In this document: positions 1 to 12,469 of the stretch, piece after piece
How the letters are laid out: the number at the start of each line of letters is the position of its first letter
Position numbering within the stretch: the stretch's first letter is position 1
Origin: Limnephilus marmoratus
Lineage: Eukaryota > Arthropoda > Insecta > Trichoptera > Limnephilidae
NCBI GenBank assembly: GCA_917880885.1
Contig: OU862917.1
Coordinates: 54,048,727-54,112,726 of the forward strand
DNA length: 64,000 bases
Direction of reading: 5' to 3'
Notes under the pieces: generated by a model
Told to the model about the DNA's origin: nothing
The model's database searches: none
The model's input: the letters and a program-made list of their open reading frames with translations, nothing else
Translations under genes and position numbers: made by a program

Positions 1-605
1 ATTAGACATCAAAACATATTCGATGAATTTCATCTTGGGAAAAATTGTACTCGAGTGGAGAAAAACGCTATTACTAAATAGCCTTCGTTACAATAACAAA
101 TGCTCTTGTAAAGAAATAAATAGGTAATTAACAATACATAAAATTCAAAAATAACACAAAATAGTTTAATGAAAACAATCATATCTTCCTCAATAAAAAT
201 TAGCTTTGTCAGCAACGTGTTTTGTCAGATTCAGTATGTATTGACATGTACGTGTTAAGATTTTCACGGCCAAAAGTATTTTCGTTATTTGTTTTTGGGG
301 TGTTATGCCGTGTTGCGCTACCTCCTTCTTTAGCCAACGTTTCGGACAGCGTTGCAGTGTCCATAATCAGGGCAGATCCGACAGATCCGGTAGATGTGTG
401 AATCACTCATCACATCCGGTAGATGGATGACACCACTCCATATAAAGCAATCTTTAGGTTTGTTTATATTTTTCTTGCATCTTGCTAAACTGAATGTGAT
501 AACTTCGATACAATATTGACAATATTGGCAACATTGGCAAAGTGTGACAAGTCTGAATCCAATAAATTCTCACAAATTTGTAGTAATTCCACAAGGTTAT
601 CTTAC

Positions 606-727
606 CGTAACACCGAAGTACTCTCCAAGATTAGCAAACAGTATTGCGTTGAGGGGGATCCCAACGATCGCGTAAAATATCATGATGATCCTGCCGCCAG
701 AAGTCGTTGGCGCCAGGTTTCCGTATC
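606..727 (-). CDS. K2P potassium channel, coding exon 3 (pore 1 filter and M2)
   Basis: Part of a two-pore-domain K+ channel, a plasma-membrane leak channel. On the minus strand an acceptor (..ttgcag) precedes 727 and a donor (gtaag) follows 606. The 122 nt supply two bases that finish the split Gly codon (residue 108), then 40 codons (109-148). They read YGNLAP (rest of the first selectivity filter, TIGYG at 106-110), then a hydrophobic M2 segment with AIVGIPLNA and a closing NLGEYFG, the usual K2P layout after pore 1. The exon ends in phase 0. M3, pore 2, M4 and the C-terminus lie beyond the left edge. No convincing exon 4 is visible in 1-605. Coding potential and splice phase agree exactly, so confidence is high. 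The exact K2P subfamily is not determined. Confidence 0.93.
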
Positions 728-1111
728 CTGCAATGAAATGTCAATTTTAGAAAACTTTTTCCCCGAGTATTTTATGTTAAATATTTAAATTGGTACTCGC
801 AAAAACAGTACACAAGAACCTAGAGTGCTTAAAATAATATTTGAAAAAATAGGGCAATTGTAGCAAAAGTCATAATATGGGACCAAGAAATCTACTATAT
901 CGTCCCAGACAAGGTGGTTAGAAACTTGTCCAGAATGCCATCGGAAATGCCAAACCGAATCTCTCTTTAGTTAGAAATAATCTCTCTGGAATTCACATAA
1001 AAGAAGATGTCTTGTAGCGCCAACAATCAATAACAGTACTGCACTGTTTTATATATTAAACCAAACTAAACTGGCACACGCCCGACCTTAATGTGGAAAT
1101 GTGAGGTTTAC
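728..1111 (-). other. K2P intron 2 (384 nt)
   Basis: Short intron between K2P exons 2 and 3, phase 1, with GT at 1111-1110 and AG at 729-728 on the minus strand. It splits the Gly codon inside the TIGYG selectivity filter. I see no other gene in it. Confidence 0.88.
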
Positions 1112-1288
1112 CAATAGTACTGACGACTGTGTATGAGAAGAAGAAGGAATGATAGAAGTCCCACAGGATGACAGGCACCTCAGTGTCGGATACGTTAGCC
1201 ATCGGTTTCCCGCAGAACTCCGAAAGCTTCTCCAGGATATCCTGCAGAGCGGGCGGGTTGTCCGGAAGGTAGTTCTTACGGAGGAGCC
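1112..1288 (-). CDS. K2P potassium channel, coding exon 2 (cap and pore helix 1)
   Basis: The 177 nt start after a pyrimidine-rich acceptor (..ttttattccag) and end at a GT donor (ggtaaacc). Joined to exon 1 they give residues 49-107. These are the second half of the extracellular cap (LPDNPPALQDILEKL, Cys74 at the position of the conserved cap cysteine, a possible N-glycosylation site N80-V-S), then WDFYHSFFFSYTVVSTI, which is the first pore helix leading into the filter. The phases (2 nt + 58 codons + 1 nt) match both neighbours exactly. The ORF reads on into the intron for a further stretch after STI, which is not real coding. Family: K2P/TWiK type; subfamily not resolved. Confidence 0.93.
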
Positions 1289-2312
1289 CTGGAATAAAAC
1301 AATTGTTGAGGTTATGATGGGAAAAATAAGTAAAGAGGTGGCCGATAGTCCGCAAATATCGATTCTTCGAAGGGGCCATCTAGATCAATAGATCCCGAAT
1401 GTTTGGTCTCCGGAAGCGGGGAACTACATGACCGATTGGATATATGCGGAACCCCAGAGCTGTACCAAAGACCATTATTTCACGGGCATAATGTAGAATA
1501 TCGACCATCTCTACTAAGATCTGGGGAATTTTTTTCACCCTTCATACTGGTTTATTGTTCAACTGAAATCTGTTGAAATGTGTTTAAACTGTTTAAGGCA
1601 TGTCTGTGATTTTTATATTTTTATGTTTGAGTTTTAGAGGTAGGTACGTATAAAACAAAGAATAACACAAGAAGTGTCTCGTGGGCACAAGAAATGTTTC
1701 GTGGACGTGTTTCTTGGTCGAAATATTTGCTTAATCGAGACCTATATTTCCAAACAAAACTGTGATTTCGAAATTCAAATGATGGAGATCTATGATGTCA
1801 GGCGAGCGTAATGAGATTGAACCCTGGGCGGTTAGGCTAAACGGAGTCTCCATTCAAATTTGTATGGAACGCACTTCTAGTGTTATTCTTTATTCTACGG
1901 GGTGATAGGTAGTGTCAATCGATTCTTTAAATTGTGTTGTCTGTTCTTCAGCAATGTCCTCAAATATTTGAAAAGCGTCAGTCGTGTTGCAATCTCCAAA
2001 ACTGACTACAGCTGTGATTTAGCTGTTTTTTTCATAAAAAAAACGGATTGCGCATTGCTCATTGTTACGAATGAATTAACAGGAATTCTAGACCTTATAA
2101 TAAATATTCGGACGGGGACTATCAAGATTTCCTTATAAACTTTTATTAAATTACGAATATATTATCAAGGTTGCTCGCAATTTCTACAACGTCCGCATGA
2201 CTATACCAATATTTTTGTATTACAATTACGAATATCTTAGGAGAATTCATGATATTTTACGAGTAGTTACTTACTTTTATTAGTCTTTGAACGAAAATTT
2301 TGACAGCTCTCA

Positions 2313-2745
2313 GTTTTCTTTTACATTAAAGCCACACGGAGACCCTGAGGAAAGTAATTTTCCTCCGGGTCTGTGTCATCTTTGAAGATGTGTGCAGTGT
2401 GGAGGGTCTTTTTAAGGAAAGGAATAAGGCGGAGTTATGGGGAGTTATATGGGAAGAAAAATGGTACGAGGAGAGGGTAGGAATCTGAGGGTCAGTGTGT
2501 TCAGGAGTGACGGAGGAAACCGATATTTTTTCTCTGTTTTACAGTTTTCTAGAGAAAATGTGTCCTTACTGGGGTACATGTATGTATATATGTCGAGAGA
2601 GTCCATCTAGAGGGGTCAAAGGGTCGCACTCCACCGTTCTTCTCAACGTAGCGAACCACTTGGGGTTACCTATGGCAGAGGTGTTTGTTATCCAATAAAT
2701 GGTTCCCGAGGCAGCAGTGCCATTCCGACCTCACAAATTGTTAAA
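2313..2745 (-). mobile_element. SINE-like deletion derivative of the resident CR1/Kiri-like LINE
   Basis: A T-rich run (the 3' tail on the minus strand) is followed by the last ~110 bp of the LINE found at 54518-58106 (acattaa..cacacgg, gtgtggagggtctttttaaggaaagg). It is then joined directly to the LINE 5' region (caggagtgacgg, gagagtcc, cgtagcgaaccacttgggg, caataaatggttcccg). The whole EN-RT coding part is missing, so it cannot move by itself. The same architecture occurs at 13054-13470. Confidence 0.7.
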
Positions 2746-3418
2746 TATAAACTTACTAAACGTCATGGGCTCTCAAACTATAACGGTGACAACTGCTTGC
2801 TTGATTATATTTTTAAATAAATTTGCATATCGTTGCATATTTTCACATATTTCATACTCTTGATTAGGGACCTAATACCCAAGTACCTAGCAACACCGCG
2901 TAAAGTGACCACCAAATGATTGATATGGAAGCATCCAAGAAAGCATGCTAATTAGGCTATAAATAAAAATCTTAGCGAAATAAATTTATGATACAAGTAG
3001 GCAAGCAAATTTCAATACAGCACTACGCATGGTGATTGAGGTATGTGGAGTAATTTTGGAGGTTCAAAACACGTGATAGTTCAAGTAAAAACATAAATGA
3101 CTTCTTTAGAAATTCCATTTTTTCGTATAAATGGTCACACCTACTAAAAATCTATTGAATAAAGTCCAATTTTCCAGGTGTTACCCAACGGTGGCTCCCT
3201 GAAATTACAATTATCGTAAAATTATAATTGTGTATGCCATTTCCAAACCTAAATCGACTTCAAAAATAACACTGTCAATTTTTTTTGCATTCATACGCTG
3301 GTAGTTACAGTTTAAAAGACAAGTAGTTTTATCCTAGATGAATTTTAATGAAAATATGTTTTATGCTTTTGTTATTCGGTGGTGTATTCCCTCTGCATAC
3401 TCCTTCGAGGATACTTAT

Positions 3419-3850
3419 TTTTTTTTTAATATTTTATTGAAAGAATAGATAATTCATATCAACAAACAAGGCCTGCTAAGCCAATTGAATTGGCTTGTCA
3501 GCAGGTGCTTATAGTTAATAAGTTACATATACATTTTAAAAGTTATAATTTACATATTATATCTACAGATTCAACATTTTTTCATACATATCAATATAAT
3601 TTTTTTTCCGATAGCCAATTTTTCACCATATATTTAACCTTATTCATAGAATTACATTGCTTTATAGTTTCAGGTAATAAATGAAATATTTTCGGTATGT
3701 TGTATTCAAACGTTCTCTGTCCGTACTCATTATTAAATTTCGCCACTATTAACCCGTCGTTGCCCGTGAATTTAGTGCTGTATTTATTTTCTAATTTCTC
3801 TTTATGCTGCGGGGTAAATATATGCTGAATTATAATTTTGGGTCATAGTA
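3419..3850 (-). pseudogene. 5'-truncated non-LTR retrotransposon 3' end
   Basis: On the minus strand a reading frame of ~80 codons runs from about 3830 to 3590. It contains GQRTFEYNIPKIFHLLPE and ends KNWLSEKKLY-stop. This matches the C-terminal 'LGQRTF..R.PK.WN.LP' region that follows RT in Jockey/CR1-type LINEs. A 3' UTR and a poly(A) tail (poly-T at 3419-3429) follow. Typical 5'-truncated insertion; the clade is uncertain. Confidence 0.62.
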
Positions 3851-4231
3851 CTGTCTTCAGGTAAAATTTTGGCACTCTGAAACAGCAACGGTGTGTTATG
3901 TGTAAGTAGGAAAGATAGTCGTATTTTGTTTGAGTATGAAAGGCGTATTTCTCCTTAACCGACTATTGTATAAAAGTATGCCGGGGGGCCAAATGTCAGG
4001 GGAAAACTGTCATGGTCTGGAATAATGGAAATCGCACACAAACAATAACAATCGTGTATTTTGATGCTATCAAAAAATATACCTGAAAAGTAAAAGTTTG
4101 GAAATTCGAATACGTTATTTTTATTATAAGCTTGTACGGCAAATAATTTAAAAAATGACAAGTTTGAATGAATCTTTCTGGTTCAAAAAAGTTTTTCGAG
4201 CTATTTTTGAACATGTTATAAAAATACACAA

Positions 4232-4395
4232 TTCTAACTAATATTATAACTCCGAAAGTTTGTTTGTCCTTCTTTCACGTCGCAATGAAGTAACCGATCG
4301 ACGTGATTTTTTGCATAAAGATAGTCGGAGAACTGAAAAGTGACATAAGTTACTTTTCATCCGGGAAAAATGTTTAATTCTCGTGGAAAAATTCT
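4232..4395 (+). repeat. Interspersed repeat of the 'tattataa..cgaaag' type
   Basis: Contains aatattataactccgaaag, then gtttgtccttctttcacgtc and tgcataaagatag. I recognise this as an abundant, mostly lepidopteran repeat end family from general knowledge of such genomes. No coding potential. Related ends occur at 47085-47215 and 48260-48400. Confidence 0.5.
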
Positions 4396-5004
4396 TTTAA
4401 CAGTGATTACTCCCGCTAGTGAAGCCACGCGTAACAGCTGTAGTAACCGCATAATATCACAGTCACAAAACAGAAGAGGGAAGTTAAAATAAACGCTTTC
4501 AAGTAACAAAAATTGAATCCACTTCAAAATATGCGAAACCCTAAACTCGACACAAACAACCTAAATTAATTGGTTAGTACATCGACCAAAGGATACACAA
4601 AAACATTCAAGGGAATTATTTTTCCAAGCTACCGGCAAACTACTTTATTTAATTTTTGATAACGTGCATAATGGACATTTGTAAGCGTTTTTGGTCATCG
4701 GACGTAATTGAGTTACTTTTGAAATTTTATCCAAAGGTAGATTTTGGAAGAGATTTTCGTCTATAGATAGATTATATATTAAGTTTCAAGGTGTACCAGA
4801 CAGATTTTAACCATCGATTCCTGTGCTTATTTAAAGTGAAAAATGTACATCGTATTTTGCTCTCTAGTGACATTTTTTTATCACTTCAAAACAACAACAA
4901 AAATATTTCTGTCTGTCACATATTTCCATTGGTCACTTTAATTATTCACAAGACCCACTTGTACCACATGGCACTTACAACATTGTGCGCAGTAATGGTC
5001 ATTT

Positions 5005-5395
5005 CTTTTTCTTCTTCGTGTACCCTACCAGATTCCCCCCGATGTTGGCGATCACTCTGATAAATGTATCTCTATCTTGCGCTGCCCGGAATAGCTAATC
5101 CACACTTCTAATTTCTAATACCGGTCCGCTTTCGTACATTTCGCAGCCAAGACATTTGTCTGGCGACCCTCTATCTTGCCTTCTAATATTAATTGGAGCG
5201 AGTAATATTTCTTCCCTCGAAGTATGTGATCCAGTTATGAAAATTTCCTGACTTTTACTAATGTGAGCTGTTCTCTATCTGCTCTAGCCCGCCTGAGAAT
5301 TGCTGTGTTGGTGATCATGTCGGTCCATGGGACTTTGGGCATTCTCCGGTAAAGCAACATTTCAAAAGCCTATAATCTGTTCATAACCGTACCGT
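5005..5395 (-). pseudogene. RTE-like retrotransposon RT C-terminal fragment
   Basis: Minus-strand translation shows pieces such as RMPKVPWTDMITNTAILRRAR, then LDHILRG, and LFRAAQDRDTFIRVIANIG near the end. This order (RxxWTDxxTNxxVLRR ... GHILR ... AAQDRxxFxxxIAN) is characteristic of the C-terminus of RTE-like insect LINE reverse transcriptases. Stops and frame breaks interrupt it, so it is dead. Confidence 0.6.
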
Positions 5396-6162
5396 AGAAC
5401 AAAATGACGTCTTTAGTTTTTGTTCAAAATAAAGAATCAGGAATCACAGGAAGTCTGTTGGATACGTCCTGAAACATCCTGCATACCGTAAGCATTCGAC
5501 GAAAAGTGGCCAATTCGATAATATTTTTTTAAACATTTAAATTGCAATTTGTTTCTCACTCGTAAAAATATCCTCACTTACAAAGCTACGAGTTTGGGTC
5601 TTCAGTCGTTTGCCAATGGACAGGAACTTTGACTTAGCCACTTTTACAACTGTCAAGGTCGCAGAGGAAATAAAGAGTACCTAGGTATTTTGTGTGTACA
5701 TATTATAGACAGTATCTATAATTGTGAATGCAAAGGAATTTAAGGATCAGATCAGTTTCAAAGTCATAAAGTTTAGGCACGTTCAATGTCAATCATTTTA
5801 CTATGAATGAACGCTGTTAAGAACACAATACCTTTTGTAAATGGATCTATCCGAGTATGGTACACTTTTCAATTAGTTTTAACTTTGACCTCTCATCAAG
5901 GACCTGTTTATATGGGCCACAGTTACGCGACGTTGACACAATACACAATCGATGAATAATTAAGTCTTACCATAGATATCCCTACTTTATGTATTTATTT
6001 AATTAACTATTATTATTCGTACACATTGCTCTATATTATATTGAAAATGTCATGACGCGTTTTCAAATCTAGTTCAATAACGTAGCCCCGGATGCCTATT
6101 TACAAAACCTATACCGATTCAGTAGCGGTAACGACAATTTACATTTTCAATATACCTCTATA

Positions 6163-6440
6163 TTGGTTATTTTTTATCACATTGCAAAAACAAAAATTGT
6201 TCTAAAATCTAGATAAAATAATCTTTCTTATGTGTAGATGTATTAGAAATTAATAATTTTATTTCTAAATATTTAAATTTTAATATTATTCTCATGTATT
6301 GTAAATACACCTCTTTATTGATAATTTTTTATCACATTGCAAAAACAAAAATTGTTCTAAAATCTAGATAAAATAATCTTTCCAATGTTTATATTAGAAA
6401 TTAATAATTTTATTTCTAAATATTTAAATTTTGATAAAGA
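6163..6440. repeat. Tandem duplication, ~151-bp period, AT-rich
   Basis: The block with ttttatcacattgcaaaaac, aattgttctaaaatctagat and tagaaattaataattttat occurs twice, about 151 bp apart (for example tattag at 6241 and 6392). No coding content. Confidence 0.8.
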
Positions 6441-6639
6441 AAATTTAAAGCGACTGAAACGCGGTAGGGATTGTAAATACGCGCCCCGGATCTATGGGGA
6501 GGGGGGCAAACCGGGTCGCCAAAATCGTAATTTAATATATTTGATTGAAACAAAAACTTGTTTGGAATCTTTTTACGGAAATATAATAAAATAACAAAAA
6601 CAAAATTTATATGTAAATATTTAATACCTATAACAACAT

Positions 6640-6790
6640 TATGTACGTATTTTTGTATATGTATTTGTATATATGCATGTATGTGTGTATGCATGTATAT
6701 GCATATCATATGTGTATAAAACATGTGTATACGTATATATGGATAAGAAAATGCGCATGTATGCAAGTTCATGTATGTACATATAGACAT
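6640..6790. repeat. Alternating purine-pyrimidine tract (TATG/TGTA-rich)
   Basis: About 150 bp of tgtatgtgtgtatgcatg-like sequence. It is a degenerate microsatellite with long stretches of strict purine-pyrimidine alternation, capable in principle of Z-DNA. Reading frames across it on both strands are low-complexity artefacts. Confidence 0.7.
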
Positions 6791-7010
6791 ATATTTTCAA
6801 AGTATTTTTTACCTTTTTATATTATTTTATTATCATGTAGGCATAGGCATAGTACATATGGGCATATATTTTCATATTATTTTTTATCTTTTTTTATATT
6901 GTTTTTTTTTATCATATAAGCGTAGTAGGCATAGGCAAAGTACATACAGGCATATATTTTCAGATTATTTTTTTATCTTTTTATACATAATACTACTATA
7001 GTCTACTTTG
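6774..7010. repeat. Three ~83-bp tandem copies, AT-rich
   Basis: The motif acatatattttca...tttttatctttttata followed by cataggca(t/a)agtacata recurs three times at roughly 83-bp spacing. It lies directly after the TATG-rich tract and probably grew from it. Confidence 0.65.
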
Positions 7011-7299
7011 ATTCAAATCTTTTTTAATAAATATAAAATGTTATTTACCTGCCTCGGTACAGACTTTATCTAGTGAGGTAGATAAAAGAAAAAGTTTTAT
7101 GTAAATAAATGAAAATAAATAAACGCCCGGGTTGCCGGCACTGAAACTGAAACTGATACACTGGCATCCAGCTGGCATCCAGCGCACGTTGTTCAATCGA
7201 TTATTTATTCATTTGATTTTAAAACGCCCGGATGGTTTTTGAACACATCCTAAGTTGAACGTATCCTAAGTCGATTTTGAACGCGTACATAATGTACGT

Positions 7300-7600
7300 C
7301 ACAGGTTCTTAACGCGGGCGATAACGCCCCCTTGTGGGTGTTTGAGACTTTCAGGGGGGCAGTAGAAGACCCAGAGAAAATTAGGGGGCGTTGAGATGGC
7401 ACAGTGAGGGCGTGGGCAGGTAAAAATATGGTAAAAAAAAACAAAAAAAAACACTGCAAATAAAGGAAAGAAAACGTTAATTTTTGTTATTGCATGTGCT
7501 GTAATCATTTTTATCATGTGTGCGAAAATTCACATATTATTTCGGTAGTTCGTGAAGTGAATGAAAATTGAACTGAAATATTCCATTGCATTCAGATCTA
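7300..7600 (+). mobile_element. hAT-type terminal fragment (family with caggttcttaacg end)
   Basis: Starts cacaggttcttaacgcggg and continues with ggcagtagaagacccagag, a block that recurs inverted at 12470-12615 and 48860-49125 and in a shorter relative at 8248-8672. The YAnGGTTCTnAACnnGGG end is typical of hAT elements. The far end is not found, so the right limit is approximate. Confidence 0.5.
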
Positions 7601-8247
7601 CATTAAATTGGATGACATGAAAATTTGTATTCTTTATTATATACTATCTACTAGCTGGAAAACTTCGTACCGCCTCAGAATCAATACCTGTTGTGTTAAC
7701 TTATTAGCTGAATTAAATTCTGTTTTTTATTAAGTTAAAAATTATACAATGAAGCAATTATCGATGCCCAACTGACGGTGTTTTTTTTTTGTTGGTAGTG
7801 GCCATGGAGTAGTAGGTAGCATCATGATATAGTATATTTATACGATTTTTTCGTACAGTTTAAAGTTTTTCAATATTTTAGTAATAGAGATAAACTAATA
7901 GAGATACCTCTATTTTTCGATACTGAATTATTTAGGCGTAAATAATGTTTCAATAAACACAACAACTAAATCTCTATAAACAGTATGTAAATAAATGAAT
8001 AAATTAATACGATGGCTTGTGTCATTCCTACATTCCCGTACATTTCCCATACAATGACTTTACAGTGACGTCACGACACGAGAAACAGTGACGTCACCAC
8101 TAAACATTTCAATTATGCCAACTTGAAGCTGTGTTTTGACGAGATGTTTAAAAATGTGCTTTATAATAATTTTTTAAAAACTCTGCGTTTAATATTATTA
8201 AATAAAACTTAGGTATATATTCAGAATCAGCGTTTATTGGTCTATAT

Positions 8248-8672
8248 CATAGGTTCTCAACGTGGGCCCTTGGGGGCGTTTCAGAAATTCGGGGGGGGGG
8301 GGGGTGGCGGTGGAAGACCAAGATAAAATTGGGGGGCGTTTCAGACTTTCAGGGGGGCGGTAGAAGACCCAGAGAAACCCATCCCACACACCATTTGATC
8401 TTGCCCCATCCCATCTCATTAGGGACTATCCTATATCCTATGACAAGGGGTATGGGGGGGTCATGAGATTTGGGCCGTCACATACACGAAACGACTGCCA
8501 AAAAAATATTTTCCCTATCCACCCCCTACCCCCCCCCCCCCCCACTCCCACCCCCCGTTGTGGTAATGTGGTAAATATAATCGTGACGACAATTGCTGCT
8601 TCGGATTCACGAGTTAGGGGGCGCTAGAAATAAAATAGTGGGCGGTGGGCAAAAAAAGGTTAGGAATCTATG
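8248..8672. mobile_element. Non-autonomous hAT element, 425 bp, with target duplication
   Basis: Left end cataggttctcaacgtggg and inverted right end catagattcctaacc form imperfect TIRs. The flanks gtctatat (8240-8247) and gtctacat (8673-8680) match at 7 of 8 bases, the 8-bp target duplication expected for hAT. The inside is G/C-rich with long G and C homopolymers and no transposase. Confidence 0.72.
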
Positions 8673-9430
8673 GTCTACATGAACATATTTTTTTAAAGCC
8701 ATAATATTTTTCACTGAAGTTCCTTATTGTTTGGAAGAAATCGGCAACAGGCAATTAGCCCAAATTACGGTTAAGTAAAATTTGAAAAATGAAATATGAT
8801 AAAAATTAATATTTAAATATTGATTGGTAAACTAAAGAAGCCGTATCTTTCCGTATCAAGAATTGACAGTAATTATGGGGTCTCCGAGAGCAGTGGGTGA
8901 ATTTAATCGATATTTCCCACACTCACCATTAAATTCTCTGAAGTGCTCCCAATTTTTTTTTAAACTTTTTAATTAAGTTATTAATTAGATATTTAATCAG
9001 AACTAGGTAGTGTTTTTTTGTGTTTCGTTGGTAAATTGTCCACTACCCATAAATATTTAATTTAAATTCGATGGGCAACAACCTCAGCACGTAAATTTTA
9101 ACGTAAACGATCTAAGGCCGCCGTGGTCGAATAAACATTTATTTCGCAAGGAAGTCCGGTAGAAAAAATGTATACAGGTGTGCAATAAAGAACCTGTGAA
9201 TACTTTGCGGTTAGGAAAAAATAATAGGTAAGTACTGCTAAATTTTTCATTGAATTATAGCGGAAGTTTGTAAAGTTTTAGGTAAGAATATTTTAAGCTT
9301 TTGTACTCGTATCTGACTTCGCCTTAGATTTGAATTGAAATATTTAAAGAAATCAGATTCCGATCTTTCCCTTTTAAATACATTTGTTTAAATTTCGCTT
9401 TTTATTCTTATTCAGAAGAATGTATGAATG

Positions 9431-9575
9431 CAGTGTAATCTAGGATGGAAATTAACCCACTTTGAAACTCGGCACATAGACTCGTTATCGATTACAAATC
9501 TATTAACTTATGATGGCAATCACGCAGTTTTCTTAATTTCGATAGGAATTGAAGTACTTAAGAGGAAATACCAGC
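9431..9575 (-). pseudogene. Degraded copy of the unknown coding segment at 27450-27770
   Basis: Minus-strand translation gives P-I-E-I-K-K-T-A-stop-L-P-S-stop-V-N..VIDNES. It aligns with VIEFQRNACLPTKVD..VIDNES at 27.6 kb. Nucleotide blocks such as tggaaattaacccactt are identical. Two in-frame stops show it is dead. I do not recognise the protein; it may be a transposon ORF or a repeated gene fragment. Confidence 0.5.
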
Positions 9576-9589
9576 GGCGTTTTTTCCAT

Positions 9590-9905
9590 ACAAACGTATT
9601 CCCCATTTATCTCTCTGTAGCAAATTTTTTTTTTACATAATATAGATATTGACCACTAGCGTGTCGGTACGTTTTGCTTTTTTTGATAATTTACTTCTTA
9701 TAGAAGTTAGAAACTTCCAAAAATGAATAAAATTGCCTAATTTAAACGCCGTCAAAAGACGTTCAGTATACAAACTAAACAATGTATTTTGAAAAAAGCA
9801 AAACGTACCGACATAGAATATTTTCTTTTAATACAGATAGTGAAAAAAAAAATTAAAATCAGTCCAGTTTTGGAGAAGAAAAATGGGGAATACAAAACAT
9901 CGATT
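9590..9905. mobile_element. Foldback/MITE-like inverted repeat, ~315 bp
   Basis: The left arm holds cgtattccccattt and then tgtcggtacgttttgctttt. The right arm holds the reverse complements (aaaagcaaaacgtaccgaca at ~9794, aaatggggaatac at ~9881). Arms are about 100 bp, diverged in the middle. No coding potential. Confidence 0.62.
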
Positions 9906-10494
9906 TTGCCGATTTTATTTAGGTATTTTCGGCCCGATATGCAGTTGTCCCTTTCGCTCAGTTCCCCTGAGGGAAGCGCGGAGTGGAACAGAAGACATTG
10001 GTTACAATACCTATTGACAATATTTTTAAATGACCGGCATAGCTCTTAATATAAGAAATAAATGTTGGTTTTAAATATCGGAGTTTGTCGAGGATGGTAG
10101 TTTGCTGGACCCCCCCCTTCTTTTGAGCTAACGTTATCAATTTATTCCCCCTAACAGGATGCATGCCACAACAAAAAAATAAAATAGAATAATATTTTAG
10201 TCCTTCTAGTACTTACGCATCCATTGCTTCAGTGAGTTTTCGCGAAACGCCACTGAGGTTACGTCTCATAAAACTTCGCTAAGGACATTTTCTAGCAATT
10301 ATTCAGTAGAAAAAGTACAATAATAATATTATGCTTCGATTGGATACAAAAAAAATGTAAACATGCATTGTTAATTGTCACCTTGGTAAGGTTCATTAAC
10401 TTCCAAACTTGTCCATCAGACCGGAAACTGTTACCTAGTGCGTTGTGTTGCAAAATTTAGGTTAGCAATTTCTTGAAACATTTTCCACTAAATT

Positions 10495-11062
10495 AGATTG
10501 CCTTTCAAATTTAAAGGATTATAAAAAGATCTATGGTGTTCAATTTTTAAAGATTATTAAAAACATAACTTGATTGGGTTCAATTTTTGAAGGGTTATAA
10601 ATAAAAAGAAGCTAAAAATGATTGTGTTTAATTTTTAAGGGGTTATGAAAAAGTGCAAATTGATTGTGTTCAATTTTTGAAGGATTATAAAAAAGCTAAA
10701 TTTGATTGTGAAGGGTTATAAAAAGAGCTAAATTTGATTGTGTTAAAATTTTTAAGGGATTTAAAAATATTAATTTGATTGTGTTAAATTTTTGAAGGGT
10801 TATACAATACCTATATTTGATTGTTCAATTTTTTAAGATAAATGAAAAGACCTAAATTTTATTGAGTTAAAGTTTTTTAAAAAGATTTTAATTTCGTTGT
10901 GTTAAAGTGTTTAAAAAAAAATAATTTCATTGTATTAAATTTTTAAATGTAAAAAAAAAACAAAACTGATTGTGTTTAATTATTAAAGATTTATAAAAAT
11001 ATTAATTTTGTTGTGTTCAATTTTTAAAGATTTATAAAAAAGCTAAATTTGATTGTGTTCCC
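10495..11062. repeat. AT-rich minisatellite, ~45-55-bp irregular units
   Basis: About a dozen imperfect copies of a unit like ttgattgtgttcaatttttg-aagg(g/a)ttataaaaa-gctaaa. Units vary in length by deletions. The orientation is the same throughout. Confidence 0.8.
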
Positions 11063-11689
11063 AACCGTCTTGAGCCAGTGAGGTTATGGTATCCTCAATC
11101 AATTGGGGTACGTTGCGAGGCTAAATAAAGACAGTGGGTAAATAGAAAATGGGGGAGAGGAAGTTACGGAAGTATTGAGAAGAGGGGAATTTGTTACGTC
11201 AGCCACTAACGGATCAATATTCAAATTAATTTTGAATCAATATTTTAAGAAGCGTTGTTATTATTTATGTTAAATTATAGGTAAGTGGTATTTATACACG
11301 GTTTTAAGGGACGTATTTGACTTACTAACCACTGATTCCTAATATTTGGAGTAAAAATTATGAATGAAATTTTGAATTCCGGTGACATTTTTGATGGATT
11401 TTTTGTTGTTTTTTCAACTAAAAACATTGAAAAGTAGGTATTGGACAGTTAGGGTGGGATGAGAGGTTGGGCGGTACTCGGATGGTTGACCAGTGACGAG
11501 ATGTACCTATAGAAAAAAAAAAAGTTTAATTTTGAAGAAAAAAAATTTGAACCAAAAAAAAGTCACGGACACCAAAATAACGTTAACATTTTCACTCCAA
11601 ATAATGTCAGGAATCACTGGAAGTAAATCCCTTAACACCCTGAATAATTTTGATTGGATGATGGATATTGTAAGATGAAATACATAAAA

Positions 11690-12185
11690 TTACGAAACAT
11701 CTTGTCAATGAGGGATTTAAAGAGAGTATAATATTATGCTTTATGCCACTCTCGATTGGAATATGGAGTAATAGGATGGGGCATAACAACATCTAATCAC
11801 ATAAAACAACTGAAGGTAACTCAGAATTGCATCATAAAGACCATACTAAAGGCCCCCATAAGGACGTCAACAACAGAAATTTTTAAACAGTTTGATGTTC
11901 CAAGCATACAGAAAATCTATGCCAAAAATATTCTAGTACATCACCACAAAAATGACTCAGAGGCAGACACTTCACATGCTCATAAAACCAGAGCCAAACA
12001 AACAGACATACTTAATATGCTAAAGTGTAACTCTTTATTTGTACAAAGAAGTTCTAAAATTTTAGCAGTAAAGTTTATATAACAAACTCCCACTTACTAT
12101 CAAAAAAATTAAAACAAAGGACATTAAATGTTGGCTGCAGGAACTATCGGAAAATGAACTTACTTGTATACTTAAAACATCGTCA
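11690..12185 (+). pseudogene. LINE RT C-terminal fragment related to the 60.9-63.9 kb element
   Basis: Plus-strand frame reads KLRNILSMRDLKRV-stop-YYALCHSRLEYGVIGWG, then IKTILKAPIRTSTTEIFKQFDVPSIQKIY. This parallels LRNILKLNNLKKVYYALVQS..YGIIGWG and VILKKPPTFPS..FKIFEVPKIEDLY of the intact 984-codon ORF. After ~12080 the frame shifts to NKLPLTIKKIKTKD (compare FNSLPEEIKKITD). At least one stop and one frameshift are present. Confidence 0.75.
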
Positions 12186-12469
12186 TAGAGCTTTCTGGAA
12201 AACCTTATCCAAACCATGAAGTTAAACCATAGAAGTCGCTAAAAACTTATCCAAAGCATAGTCCCCCTCAGCACAGGATCTCCTAGTAAGGAGGACTACG
12301 AATATATTTTCTATTTTATATATATACCTAACATGTTTCATATAAAAACGTAAAAAATAATAAATATAATATAGTTATTAAAAAAAAATTTAAAAAATTT
12401 TTTGCTTTTTCACGGGTAAATAACTCACACTAACTCATAATCTTATTTTGCCCACTTTGAGAATATTTT

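Noticed and set aside
318..375. Fourth hammerhead-like motif on the minus strand (CTGATTA, stem GGACA/TGTCC, GAAACGTT)
   Set aside because: An essential core G is replaced and stem III cannot close with a loop; possible old Penelope-like end but too weak to call.
1056..1111. Continuation of the exon 2 reading frame (KPHISTLRSGVCQFSLV)
   Set aside because: Lies beyond the GT donor; exon 3 supplies the proper YGN filter sequence in exact phase.
1810..1850. tRNA-like B-box (gggttcaatctc, minus strand)
   Set aside because: No A-box or cloverleaf at the right spacing.
6416..6790. 124-aa His/Tyr/Met-rich ORF
   Set aside because: Translation of the TATG-type microsatellite tract.
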